Positions 34,778 to 43,436 of a DNA stretch of 64,000 nt are shown one piece after another. The stretch spans positions 744,001 through 808,000 of the forward strand of contig NZ_WWCK01000001.1 in NCBI RefSeq assembly GCF_009857435.1, written 5' to 3'. A program made the translations under genes and the position numbers. The notes under the pieces are model-generated. The model made no database searches. It saw only the letters and a program-made list of their open reading frames with translations, and was not told where the DNA came from. Every line of letters starts with the position of its first letter. Within the stretch, counting starts at the first letter, position 1. This stretch comes from Duganella rivi. GTDB taxonomy: Bacteria > Pseudomonadota > Gammaproteobacteria > Burkholderiales > Burkholderiaceae_D.

Positions 34778-35530
34778 TTACTGCGGCGCGCCGACCTCTT
34801 GCTGGGCACGGCGCAGGCGTTCACGGCTGTTGCTCAGGTGGGTGCGCATGGCGGCGCGGGCCGCTTCGGCGTCCTTGCGCAGGATGGCGTTGTAAATATC
34901 GTCATGCTCGCGGTTGACGCGCTCCTGATAGGCGATCGGGTCATCGTGCGCCAGTTGCGCTGAGTCGAGGCGCGCGCGCGGGATGATGGTGTTGCCGAGG
35001 TCGCTCAAGATATCGACGAAATAGCGGTTGCCGGTGGCCTGCGCGATCAGCAAGTGGAAGGCTTTGTCCGACTCCACTGCCCCCGGACGGTTTTGCGAAG
35101 CGACGATGCGCTTGAGCGCCGCGTCCATCAGCTCGACCTGCTCGTCGGTGCGGCGGGTAGCGGCCAGCCATGCCGCCTCGGTTTCCAGGCTGATGCGCAG
35201 CTCGAGGATCGCCAGCACGTCGCCGATGGTACGGATGGTGTCGGACGAGAAAATATTCGACGGCTGCGGCTCAAGCACAAAGGTGCCGATGCCGTGGCGC
35301 GTCTGCACCAGCCCGGCAGCTTGCAGATGCGAGATCGCCTCGCGCACCACGGTGCGGCTGACGCCGTGCATTTCCATGATGACGGACTCGGTCGGCAGTT
35401 TTTCGCCCGGTTTCAGCGTGCCGGCCTGGATGCTGTTGGTGAAGCCCTCCACCACGCCCTGCGCGAGGTTGCGGTGCTTCTTCTTGGGCGGTACGGGGGA
35501 TACGGCGGCCGGTGTGGCGATCTGATTCAT
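34778..35530 (-). CDS. Second FadR-subfamily GntR regulator
   Basis: 250 residues. A Pro/Lys-rich start ([10 protein letters not shown]) precedes a winged helix ([32 protein letters not shown], about 44-76) and an FCD domain (about 105-240) with [17 protein letters not shown] and [10 protein letters not shown]. Placed upstream of kdgD on the same strand, 147 bp away, with GTTGTATGAC sites before each gene. Likely a repressor of kdgD and the following dehydrogenase/lactonase/GH43 operon, and of itself. It is different from the regulator at 20130 and has a different apparent operator, so the two halves of the locus may answer to different inducers. Confidence 0.88.
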   Translation of the reverse strand: MNQIATPAAVSPVPPKKKHRNLAQGVVEGFTNSIQAGTLKPGEKLPTESVIMEMHGVSRTVVREAISHLQAAGLVQTRHGIGTFVLEPQPSNIFSSDTIRTIGDVLAILELRISLETEAAWLAATRRTDEQVELMDAALKRIVASQNRPGAVESDKAFHLLIAQATGNRYFVDILSDLGNTIIPRARLDSAQLAHDDPIAYQERVNREHDDIYNAILRKDAEAARAAMRTHLSNSRERLRRAQQEVGAPQ

Positions 35531-35542
35531 GGCGGTTTTGCT

Positions 35543-35554
35543 GTTGTATGACGA
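35543..35554. promoter_or_regulatory. Operator candidate upstream of the second GntR gene
   Basis: GTTGTATGACGA, fitting T-N-GT-N3-AC-N-A of FadR-subfamily sites, 13 bp before the start codon. Confidence 0.5.
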
Positions 35555-35655
35555 CTATTAGGATACACGCATTGCTGCATAAAGCGATGCGCAGTTTGCC
35601 AGAGGTTGGGCCTCTAGTGTGTATTCAACATCATTTTTGCCACAGATTAGTGTGC

Positions 35656-36474
35656 TTACACCAGAAGCGCAGCGCTCATGGAGGCGGCCTCGTCGGCGGA
35701 TTCCAGCAGGATCTGGTCGAGCAGCGCGTTGTCTTCCACGAAGCCATTCAGCGATGGATGGCCCTGCCCTGCCGCCAGCGGCGACGGCACCGGCGACAGC
35801 CGCTTGGCCAGCAGCAAGGTGTCGCGCAGGCCCAGCGGTGGCGGCGTCAGCGTGGCGCCGCGCAGCGAAACGATGGCCTGGCTGACCGGCTCGGGGATGG
35901 CCATCTTCTTCATCATCTCGCGCGAGATGATTTCCTGCGCCGCGCCCATCCACTCGGCTGGATCGTCGAGCAGGCCGGGGATTTCGTCGGCGCGCGACAG
36001 CAGATAGAAACCGCCGGCCTCGTGCACGATGCCGGCAAACAGCGCGGTATCAGGATCGGTGGAAGTCAGCTTGCGGCCGATCACGTGGGCCAGCGCCGCC
36101 GTGTGCGCCGTGTGGCGCCACAGCTGGTCAGCCTGGCGGCGCAAGTGATCGTCGCGGATGCGCGCGCCGAACTGGCGCACCACCATCGCCGCCGCCATGG
36201 TGTACAGATTGCGGAAGCCGACCCGCTGCACCGCCGCCCGCACGCTGGTGACCGGCGTGCCGCTGCGGTTGAACACCGCCGCATTGGCCAGCGCCACGGT
36301 GCGCGCCGCCAGCAGCGGCTCGCCCAGCACCTTGCGGATCACGTCTTCCATGTCGCAATCGGGATCGGCCAGCGCCAATTGCAGGCGCAGCGCCGCATTC
36401 ACGCTGGTGGGAAAGACCAGCTCGCCACGCGCGGCTTGATCCACGATCTGCGAGAAGTCTTTTAATTTTTCCAT
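35656..36474 (-). CDS. HDOD domain protein
   Basis: 272 residues. HDOD domain (about 15-215): PTSVNAALRLQLALADPDCDMEDVIRKVLGEPLLAARTVALANAAVFN and GFRNLYTMAAAMVV are typical; the region TALFAGIVHEAGGFYLLSRADEIP is the HD-like part with only His-Glu instead of an intact HD dyad. HDOD proteins act in signalling and motility control, without proven catalysis. Starts at MEKLKDF; earlier methionines lack support. Seven bases downstream of the MFS gene, same strand, so co-transcription is possible. No link to pectin use is evident. Confidence 0.85.
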   Translation of the reverse strand: MEKLKDFSQIVDQAARGELVFPTSVNAALRLQLALADPDCDMEDVIRKVLGEPLLAARTVALANAAVFNRSGTPVTSVRAAVQRVGFRNLYTMAAAMVVRQFGARIRDDHLRRQADQLWRHTAHTAALAHVIGRKLTSTDPDTALFAGIVHEAGGFYLLSRADEIPGLLDDPAEWMGAAQEIISREMMKKMAIPEPVSQAIVSLRGATLTPPPLGLRDTLLLAKRLSPVPSPLAAGQGHPSLNGFVEDNALLDQILLESADEAASMSAALLV

Positions 36475-36481
36475 GGAAATA

Positions 36482-37906
36482 TTATAGCCCGTGACCGGCA
36501 TTACTATCCAGACGCAAGGCATCGATGAGTCCAAGCAGGCTCACCAAGGCCACCAGCAGGAAGGCCAGGCGGTAATCGATGGCCGGCCAATCGGCGATGC
36601 CAAACTGCTGCGCGCTCCAGTGGCCGAGGCGCACGCCGGTCGCGCCCAACGCCACGCCGAGGCCGAGCGCGACCTGGAAGGCGGTGCTGAACAAGGTGTT
36701 GGCGGCGGCCATGCGCGGCTGCGGCACATCGGCAAAGGCGATGGTGTTCAAGGCGCTGAACTGCATCGAGCGCGTCAGGCCGCCGACGAACAGCACGGCG
36801 GCGGTCAGCCATACCGGCGTGGCCGGCGTCAGCAAGGCGCAGGCGGCCAGCGCGCTGACGTTGGCAAGGCCGTTCACGAGGATCACCGGCTTGAAGCCGA
36901 AGCGGCGCAAGATCGGCGTGGTGGCCGGCTTCATCATCAGGTTGCCGGCGAAGACGGCAATCACCAGCAGGCCGGAATGGAAAGCGTCGAGGCCAAAGCC
37001 GAGCTGAAACATCAGCGGCAGCAGGAACGGCACAGCGCCGATTGCCATGCGGAAGAGCGAGCCGCCGACGATGGTGATGGCAAAGGTGGGAATCGCAAAC
37101 GAGGACAGGTCGATCAGCGGATGCCTGGCGCGCTTCAAGTGCCAGCCCAGCACGGCCAGCAGCAGCGCGCCGATCACGAGGCAAGCACCGGCCTCGTTCC
37201 AATCCGGGTTCTGGCCGCCGACCACTTCCGCGCCCCACGTCAGCAACAGCAAGGCGCTAGCGCTGAGCAGGAAGCCGGGCAAATCGAATGGACGCGGCTC
37301 GGCTGCGCGCTTGTCGGGAATCAGCCACCACGCCAGCGCCAGCGCGATCACGCCCAGCGGCAGGTTCAGATAAAAAATCCAGCGCCACGATGCATAGCTG
37401 GTGATGAAACCGCCCACCGGCGGGCCCAGCACCGGCGCCACCAAGGCCGGCCAGGTCAGCGTGGCGATCACCGCGATCAGTTTTTCCTTGGGCGTGTTGT
37501 TGAGCACTACGAGCCGGCCGACCGGCACCATCATCGCCCCGCCCGCGCCTTGCAGCACGCGCAGCCACACAAACTCAGTCAAGCTATTGGCCATGCCGCA
37601 CAGTACCGAAGCCAGCGTGAAGATCGCCAGCGCCGCCGCAAACACGCGGCGCGCGCCGAAGCGCTCCGCCACCCAGCCGCTGATCGGAATGAATACGCCC
37701 AGCGTCAGCAGGTAGGCGCTGACGCCGATATTGAGCGCCAGCGGCGCTACACCAAAGGTCTGTGCGATGTCCGGCACCGCCGTCGTGATGACCGTGCCGT
37801 CCAGATTCTCCATGAAAAAAGCGCCCGCCACCAGCAGGGCAATCGAGCGGCTGCGTGGGTTCAGATTGTTAAGTGTGTTTTTCAAACCACGCTCCGAAGC
37901 GAACAT
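36482..37906 (-). CDS. MFS transporter, DHA2 (EmrB-like, 14-helix) family
   Basis: 474 residues with about 14 predicted membrane helices. Motif A GWVAERFGARRVF, motif C-like GPPVGGFITSYASWRWIFYLNLPLG, and motif D-like FFMENLDGTVITTAVPDIA (the D1 motif of DHA2 exporters) are clear. Related proteins are proton-driven drug or metabolite exporters, so an efflux role is likelier than uronate uptake. Start taken at ATG 37906; a GTG at 37951 would add 15 residues. Divergent from the porin at 37975 with a short shared promoter region. Confidence 0.9.
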   Translation of the reverse strand: MFASERGLKNTLNNLNPRSRSIALLVAGAFFMENLDGTVITTAVPDIAQTFGVAPLALNIGVSAYLLTLGVFIPISGWVAERFGARRVFAAALAIFTLASVLCGMANSLTEFVWLRVLQGAGGAMMVPVGRLVVLNNTPKEKLIAVIATLTWPALVAPVLGPPVGGFITSYASWRWIFYLNLPLGVIALALAWWLIPDKRAAEPRPFDLPGFLLSASALLLLTWGAEVVGGQNPDWNEAGACLVIGALLLAVLGWHLKRARHPLIDLSSFAIPTFAITIVGGSLFRMAIGAVPFLLPLMFQLGFGLDAFHSGLLVIAVFAGNLMMKPATTPILRRFGFKPVILVNGLANVSALAACALLTPATPVWLTAAVLFVGGLTRSMQFSALNTIAFADVPQPRMAAANTLFSTAFQVALGLGVALGATGVRLGHWSAQQFGIADWPAIDYRLAFLLVALVSLLGLIDALRLDSNAGHGL

Positions 37907-37974
37907 ACGTGCTAATTCTACGGCACTGCTATAGAGTCTAGCTACAAACACAACACAACAATGGAGACAACCAC

Positions 37975-39294
37975 ATGAAGAGAACTGCCGCCTATGCAGC
38001 GTGCCTGTCCGCGCTTGCTTTACTTTCGGGCCATGCTGCCGCGCAATCCTCCGTCACCATGTACGGTACCCTGGACGTCGGCCTCGACCGCGTCGACAAA
38101 GGCGAAGGCAATGTGCAGGGCACGGTGTTCGGCGTCAGCGGCACCACGCCGGTGCCGAACCGCATCGCTGCACCTGCCACCATTTCCACCCGCCTGACCC
38201 CGTCGCACACGCGCCAGAGCAATATCGGTTTCAAAGGCGTAGAAGACCTGGGCGGCGGCTATCGCGGCCTGTTCGTGCTGGAAGGCGGCGTCACCATCGA
38301 TAACGGCGGCCTCGCCAACGACAACCGCCTGTTCGGCCGCCAAGCCTACGTCGGCCTGACCACGCCGGTTGGCGAAGTCAAACTGGGCCGCCAGGCCAGC
38401 CCGATGCTGATCTCCTACTACCTGGTCACGCCGGAAGCGCTGGGCTCGACCGACTTGTTCGGCGCCGGCCTGGTGGTCAACACCGTGCAAACGTGGCAGG
38501 ACAATCAGATCAGCTACGCGATCAAGAAAGGCCCATGGACTGCCATCCTGTCCTACGCGACTAACTCCGGCATCGGCAGCGGCATCAGCGCAGCGCGCTC
38601 GGTGGCCACTTCGTCGACCCCGGTTGCAACCGGCACCACTGGCCAGATCGTCGGCGGCTTGACGGCCGGTGCAGAAACCGCCAGCGGCCGCGGCAAAACT
38701 ACCGGCGCCATGCTGGCCTACCGCACCGACGACCTGGTGGCGCTGGCGTCCTACCACCGCAACAACTTCGACAACGTGCCGATCGGCGTGGTGTCGGGCA
38801 CCACGCTGGTGCCGCTGTTCTACGGCGAGCACTTCACCTCGTTCATGGCGGCGGCCAAATACACCTTCCCTGGTGTCGGCACCTCGATCGCGGTGGCGGG
38901 CCACAACGCCCAGTTCACGCTGCGCGGCAATACCGATCCTGAAGTGCGTACCTGGACTGCTACCCTCAAACATCCGGTCGGCGCGTTCGACCTGACGGCG
39001 GTGTTCCTGAACACCTACTTCACCAACTACACCAAGGGCAAGGATCGCGGCCTGATGCTGGGCGCGGACTACAACTTCTCCAAGCGCACCGCCATCTACC
39101 TGCGCGCGGGCGGCATCAAGGATAAACGCGGCAACACCGTGGTCAGCAGCGCTACCCCGCTGCCGCTGGCTGGCGGCCCTGGCGCTATCCTGATCCCGCT
39201 GGGCACGCAGGAAGTGCCGCTGTTCTCGGGCGCCGGCCAGAATATCGACGCCCGCACCACCATGGTCAGCCTCGGCATTCGCCACTCGTTCTGA
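37975..39294 (+). CDS. Gram-negative porin, long form
   Basis: 439-residue outer membrane porin of the same family as the one at 219. Signal peptide MKRTAAYAACLSALALLSGHAAA, mature start QSSVTMYGTLDVGLDRV, and C-terminus VSLGIRHSF. It is about 80 residues longer, partly from extra loop sequence (for example the Ala/Thr/Gly-rich stretch SVATSSTPVATGTTGQIVG). Located at the edge of the pectin locus and divergent from an MFS exporter; a role in sugar-acid entry is possible but unproven. Followed by a bidirectional hairpin. Confidence 0.92.
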   Translation: MKRTAAYAACLSALALLSGHAAAQSSVTMYGTLDVGLDRVDKGEGNVQGTVFGVSGTTPVPNRIAAPATISTRLTPSHTRQSNIGFKGVEDLGGGYRGLFVLEGGVTIDNGGLANDNRLFGRQAYVGLTTPVGEVKLGRQASPMLISYYLVTPEALGSTDLFGAGLVVNTVQTWQDNQISYAIKKGPWTAILSYATNSGIGSGISAARSVATSSTPVATGTTGQIVGGLTAGAETASGRGKTTGAMLAYRTDDLVALASYHRNNFDNVPIGVVSGTTLVPLFYGEHFTSFMAAAKYTFPGVGTSIAVAGHNAQFTLRGNTDPEVRTWTATLKHPVGAFDLTAVFLNTYFTNYTKGKDRGLMLGADYNFSKRTAIYLRAGGIKDKRGNTVVSSATPLPLAGGPGAILIPLGTQEVPLFSGAGQNIDARTTMVSLGIRHSF

Positions 39295-39296
39295 CG

Positions 39297-39332
39297 AAAA
39301 AAAGCGGAGTACTGCCGGTACAGTACTCCGCT
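39297..39332 (-). terminator. Strong terminator hairpin between porin and ter cluster
   Basis: Perfect 12-bp stem (39303-39314 with 39321-39332, loop CCGGTA). The T tract (complement of AAAAAAA at 39297-39303) is on the minus-strand side, ending the ter genes; it may also stop the porin transcript. Confidence 0.85.
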
Positions 39333-39358
39333 AAAAGACACACAGCCGAAATCGTTAT

Positions 39359-39940
39359 TTATAAGTGCACGGCAATCTGCGGCAGCAGATCATCGAAAGT
39401 ACGGCCGTTGCCGTTCTCGCCGATGGCGTGCATTTTCCACTCGCCGTTGTGGCGATACAGCTTGGCCATAATCTGCGCCGAGTGCGGCCCTTGCACCGAC
39501 AGGTTAAAGCGCGCCACTTCCTTGCCGCTGGCCGCATCCAGCAAACGGCAATATGCATTCTCCACCTGCGCGAAAGTCTGGCCGGTGAAGCTGTTCACCG
39601 TGAATACCAGGCTCTTGATATTCGATGGCACGGCGTTCAGATCGACGTTGATTTGCTCATCGTCGCCATCGCCGGCGCCGGTGCGGTTGTCGCCGGTGTG
39701 GACTACGCTGCCGTCCTTGCTCTTCAGCTGGCGGAAGAAAATCACGTCCACCGGACGATGGCCTTCATCGAACAGCACGCACGAGGCGTCCAGGTCGACT
39801 GCTTCGGTCTTGGCGCCAAAGCCAAGGAAGCCCTTGGTCTTGATGGCGTCCCAGCCCAGGCCCATGGTCACGCGGCCCAGCGTGCCGCCGGCTTCCTTGT
39901 CCAGCGAGATCTTCTGGCCCTTGCTCAAATTGACTGACAT
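39359..39940 (-). CDS. TerD-family stress protein (TerZ-like)
   Basis: 193 residues. TerD beta-sandwich with the calcium-binding signature [18 protein letters not shown] (about 84-101) and the N-terminal LSKGQKISLDKE...VTMGLGWD. The insertion GFLGFGAKTEAVDLDASCVLFD resembles TerZ rather than TerD. Part of the tellurite/general stress (Ter) group thought to form membrane-linked complexes sensing metals or other chemicals. Last gene of the minus-strand ter operon; nine bases after the AIM24-like gene. Confidence 0.92.
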   Translation of the reverse strand: MSVNLSKGQKISLDKEAGGTLGRVTMGLGWDAIKTKGFLGFGAKTEAVDLDASCVLFDEGHRPVDVIFFRQLKSKDGSVVHTGDNRTGAGDGDDEQINVDLNAVPSNIKSLVFTVNSFTGQTFAQVENAYCRLLDAASGKEVARFNLSVQGPHSAQIMAKLYRHNGEWKMHAIGENGNGRTFDDLLPQIAVHL

Positions 39941-39949
39941 AGTTGCTCC

Positions 39950-40648
39950 TTATTGCGCGGATTGACGCAGCAGCCAGGCTTGGAACGAAGTGCTGTTGCG
40001 CGAGCAGATCAGGACTTTGCCCTTGCCCGAGAAACGCAGCACCATGCCCTCGCCGCTGGTCTGGCTATTCACCAGGTTGCTGAGGAATCCGCTGTTGCCG
40101 CCCGTGGTCACCGAGATTTCGTAGCGCAGCGCGCTATCCCATGCCACCACGTGCGAGTTATCGATAATGATGTCGCGGCCCGGCTCCACTTCCAGTTGCG
40201 AGATCCCGCCGAAGCCGGACACCGCCACCTGGCCCACACCGCTGGTCTCGGTGATGAAGAAGCCGCCGCTTTGCGCGAACAGCGCATTGCCGACGCTTTG
40301 CGTGCGCACCTTCAGTTCAACGCTGGAGGTGGCGGCGACAAACGCGCCGTCGCTCAGCATGTACTGCTGGTTGCCGACGTCCAGAATCTGCATCGCACCG
40401 GGCAGGGTTGGCGCCAGCAGGCAATCGCCGTCGCCGCGCACCGCCTCGATGTGCTGCTGGAAGAAGGACTCGCCGTTGGCAAAGCGGCGCATGATGGCAG
40501 CGCCGATGCCGCCGGTGATCTTGCCCTTCAAATCGAGCGCGGCTTCCATCATCACCATCGCGTCCGATTCGCAGTAGATTTTTTCCCCCTGCCGCATCGA
40601 GACATGCAGGAAGGGATCGACGTCACCAGTGATCGAAAATACAGGCAT
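39950..40648 (-). CDS. AIM24/TIGR00266-family protein
   Basis: 232 residues: FLHVSMRQGEKIYCESDAMVMME at the start and repeated beta-strand units (FFQQHIEAVRGDGDCLLAPTLPG, GGFFITETSGVGQVAVSGFGGI, LRFSGKGKVLICSRNSTSF at the end) are typical of the AIM24 double-beta-helix family (also called YnaE/DUF124-like). Function is unknown in bacteria, but these proteins recur in ter operons. Lies between the two TerD-type genes on the same strand. Confidence 0.88.
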   Translation of the reverse strand: MPVFSITGDVDPFLHVSMRQGEKIYCESDAMVMMEAALDLKGKITGGIGAAIMRRFANGESFFQQHIEAVRGDGDCLLAPTLPGAMQILDVGNQQYMLSDGAFVAATSSVELKVRTQSVGNALFAQSGGFFITETSGVGQVAVSGFGGISQLEVEPGRDIIIDNSHVVAWDSALRYEISVTTGGNSGFLSNLVNSQTSGEGMVLRFSGKGKVLICSRNSTSFQAWLLRQSAQ

Positions 40649-40672
40649 GATTACGAGTCCTTTCCGTGTGAA

Positions 40673-41248
40673 TTAAACGCCGACGCCGAACGAGCCGGCC
40701 AGCGGGCCGAGGCCGCCTTTAAAGCCCTGGCCGACGGCCTTGAACTTCCAATCGCCGCCGTTGCGATACACCTCGCCGAAAATCATGGCCGACTCGGTCG
40801 AGCTGTCTTCCGACAGGTCGTAGCGGGCGATTTCCGAATTATTGCCGGCGTTGACCGTGCGGATGAAAGCCTTCTGCACCATGCCGAAGTTCTGGCGGCG
40901 TGCATCGCCCTCGTGGATGGTGGCGCAGATTGCGATGCGTTCCACATCGGCCGGCACCTTGGCCAGATCGATGGTGACGGTTTCGTCGTCGCCATCGCCG
41001 GCGCCGGTGCGGTTGTCGCCCGAGTGGGCTACCGACTGGTCGGACGATTTCAGGTTGTTGTAGAAGATGAAGTCGAGGTCATTGCGCACCTTGCCATCGA
41101 CTTTCAACAGGAAGGCCGAGCCGTCCAGGTCGAATGGGCTGCCGTCGGTGGAGCGTGCGTCCCAACCGAGACCGACCACGATCTTGCTCAAGCCAGGAGC
41201 TTCCTTGCTCAGATTAACGTTACCGCCTTTTTGCAGACTGATTGCCAT
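40673..41248 (-). CDS. terD: TerD-family tellurium/stress resistance protein
   Basis: 191 residues starting [20 protein letters not shown], preceded by AGGAGT. Ca-binding [18 protein letters not shown], and [29 protein letters not shown], are near-consensus TerD/TerE. An upstream extension of the frame is a composition artefact. It shares the [11 protein letters not shown] motif with the TerZ-like protein; a tandem duplication split by the AIM24 gene is likely. Confidence 0.93.
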   Translation of the reverse strand: MAISLQKGGNVNLSKEAPGLSKIVVGLGWDARSTDGSPFDLDGSAFLLKVDGKVRNDLDFIFYNNLKSSDQSVAHSGDNRTGAGDGDDETVTIDLAKVPADVERIAICATIHEGDARRQNFGMVQKAFIRTVNAGNNSEIARYDLSEDSSTESAMIFGEVYRNGGDWKFKAVGQGFKGGLGPLAGSFGVGV

Positions 41249-41331
41249 TTGTGATACTCCTAAAATGAAAACCGGACTAGGTACTGCTGGGCGGCGAGCC
41301 GTTGTCCGTAATGAACGGCCCGCCGTATGCT

Positions 41332-42381
41332 TTACGCCGTGACGGCGAGAGTTTCTTGCTGGCGGCGGTGGCGGATCGAAGACCACACCGATGCCGCGAT
41401 AAACGCCACACCAATCAAGCCGGTGAAGATCTCAGGCACATGGAACTTCATGCTTGCCAACATAATCGCGGCCAGGATACCGATCGCGTAGTGGGCGCCG
41501 TGTTCGAGGTACAGGAACTTGTCCAGCGTGCCCTTCTTCACCAAATAAATCGTCATCGAGCGGACAAACATCGCGCCGATCGCCAGGCCCAGCATGATGA
41601 TCACGACGTCGGTGGTAATCGCAAACGCGCCGATCACGCCGTCGAAGCTGAACGAAGCATCGAGCACTTCGAGGTACAGGAAGCCGCCGATACCGCCGCG
41701 CTTCACCATGTCGCCGACGTTGCCGCCGCCTTCTTCTTCCTTCTCCAGCAGGCTGCTGATGCCGTCGACACCGACGTAAATCAGGATGCCCCACAGACCG
41801 GAAATCAGTACCACCAGCTTCTGGCCTTCTTCCACCAGGCCCATACAGCCGAGCAGCACGCCGATGGAAATCATTACCGAGATCGAAGAGACCTTGCCTA
41901 GCGAGCCGAGTTTCTTCTCGAAGTTACCGAGCCAGTGCGTTTCCTTTTCCGAGTCCAGCAAGAAGTTCAGGAACACCAGCAGCAGGAACATGCCGCCGAA
42001 TGCCGCCACTTCAGCGTGGTGATTGGTCAGGTGCGTCGAATACGTTTTCGGATCATTCAGTGCCAGCGTCCAGACATCAACGATGCTCATGTCGGCAGCC
42101 ACCGCCACAATCACCAGCGGGAACACCAGGCGCATACCGAACACCGCGATAATGATGCCGACGCCGAGGAACAGCTTCTGCCAATACTCATCCCAAGTCT
42201 TCAGCACGGAGGCATTCACCACCGCGTTGTCGAACGAAAGCGAGACTTCCATCGCGGCAAGAATCAGCGCAATACCGAACGCGGACAGCGCGCCGCCCCA
42301 GCCTGCTAGTTCATAGCCCCACCAGCCTGCCAACCCTAAGCAGATAAAGCTGACGAGGAAAGAAATTCTGAAATGCTTCAT
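41332..42381 (-). CDS. DUF475 / TerC-like integral membrane protein
   Basis: 349 residues with about eight hydrophobic helices. Two conserved acidic motifs inside membrane segments, [16 protein letters not shown] (about 43-58) and [20 protein letters not shown] (about 238-257), form the pseudo-twofold pattern of TerC-like metal transporters. An acidic cytosolic loop [12 protein letters not shown] lies between. First gene of the ter operon; TerC proteins are implicated in Mn export and membrane anchoring of TerD complexes. Confidence 0.9.
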   Translation of the reverse strand: MKHFRISFLVSFICLGLAGWWGYELAGWGGALSAFGIALILAAMEVSLSFDNAVVNASVLKTWDEYWQKLFLGVGIIIAVFGMRLVFPLVIVAVAADMSIVDVWTLALNDPKTYSTHLTNHHAEVAAFGGMFLLLVFLNFLLDSEKETHWLGNFEKKLGSLGKVSSISVMISIGVLLGCMGLVEEGQKLVVLISGLWGILIYVGVDGISSLLEKEEEGGGNVGDMVKRGGIGGFLYLEVLDASFSFDGVIGAFAITTDVVIIMLGLAIGAMFVRSMTIYLVKKGTLDKFLYLEHGAHYAIGILAAIMLASMKFHVPEIFTGLIGVAFIAASVWSSIRHRRQQETLAVTA

Positions 42382-42482
42382 CGTTTTCTCTCATAGTTAT
42401 TAGTCGATCGACGCAGTGTAAAGAAAACCGGCACTTTAAAAAATAGAAGATAATTGAAGTATTACTTCGAAAAAGCAGAACC

Positions 42483-43388
42483 ATGAAAACCAGCGGATTG
42501 AATTTCAGACACTTGTATTTCTTTTGGATGGTGGCGAAAGAAGGCGGCGTCACGCGTGCGGCAGAGAAGCTGGGACTGGCCGTGCAAACCATCAGCATGC
42601 AGCTGGCGTCGCTGGAACAATCGATCGGCAAGCAGCTGCTGGAGCCGCAGGGACGGCGCCTGGTGCCGACCGAGGCGGGCCGCATGGCGCTCAACTATTG
42701 CGACCAAATCTTCCTGCTGGGCGACCAGTTGCAAGATGCCTTGGAAGAAGCCGACACCGGCAAGATGCGCCTCACCGTCGGCATCTCCGACTCGCTGCCC
42801 AAGCTGATTGCCTACCGCCTGCTGCAAGCGACGCAAACCATGGACACGCAAGTGCGGCTGGTCTGCATGGAAGACGAATTTGAAAATCTGCTGGCCGAAC
42901 TGGCCTTGGGCAAGCTGGACGTGGTGCTGACCGACCGCACCGTGCGCGCAGGCGGCAGTCTGAAAGTATTCAGCCATTTGCTCGGCGAAAGCGATATGAA
43001 ACTATTCGGCACACCGAAGCTGGCGCGCAAATACCGCCGCAACTTCCCGGCCAGCCTGGACGGCGCACCGTTGCTGGTGCCGACCCGCAACAACGCGCTG
43101 CGTGGCCGCATCGACGCGTGGCTGGTGCGGCATCAAGTGCGGCCGGAGATCGTCGGCGAGTTTGAGGACAACGCCATGCTCAACACCTTCGGCCGCAACG
43201 GCCTGGGCTTATTCTTCGCGCCGTCGGCCTTGGCGCAAGACATCGAAGACCAATTCGGCGCCGTGCTGGTCGGCGATGCGCCCGAGTTGCGCGAACACTT
43301 CTACGCCATCTCCAACGCCCGCAAAATCACCCACCCGGCCATCGAAGCTATCCTGAATGAAGTGCACTCCGGCCTGTTTGCAACTTAA
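42483..43388 (+). CDS. nhaR: LysR regulator, NhaR type
   Basis: 301 residues. The N-terminus MKTSGLNFRHLYFFWMVAKEGGVTRAAEKLGLAVQTISMQLASLEQSIGKQL matches the NhaR group, with a shifted helix-turn-helix relative to most LTTRs. Effector domain from about 95 (RLTVGISDSLPKLIAYRLL). NhaR proteins respond to Na+ or osmotic signals. The gene is divergent from the ter operon, with 101 bp between, so it is a good candidate for its regulator. No nhaA gene is present in the window. Confidence 0.88.
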   Translation: MKTSGLNFRHLYFFWMVAKEGGVTRAAEKLGLAVQTISMQLASLEQSIGKQLLEPQGRRLVPTEAGRMALNYCDQIFLLGDQLQDALEEADTGKMRLTVGISDSLPKLIAYRLLQATQTMDTQVRLVCMEDEFENLLAELALGKLDVVLTDRTVRAGGSLKVFSHLLGESDMKLFGTPKLARKYRRNFPASLDGAPLLVPTRNNALRGRIDAWLVRHQVRPEIVGEFEDNAMLNTFGRNGLGLFFAPSALAQDIEDQFGAVLVGDAPELREHFYAISNARKITHPAIEAILNEVHSGLFAT

Positions 43389-43436
43389 ATCGTTTAAGAT
43401 GCAGGTTTCAACTACGTAAAACGCCGCTCGGCCCCT

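Noticed and set aside
36482..37906. MFS protein as the galacturonate importer of the pectin locus
   Set aside because: It has the 14-helix DHA2 motifs of drug exporters, not those of ExuT-type anion:cation symporters.
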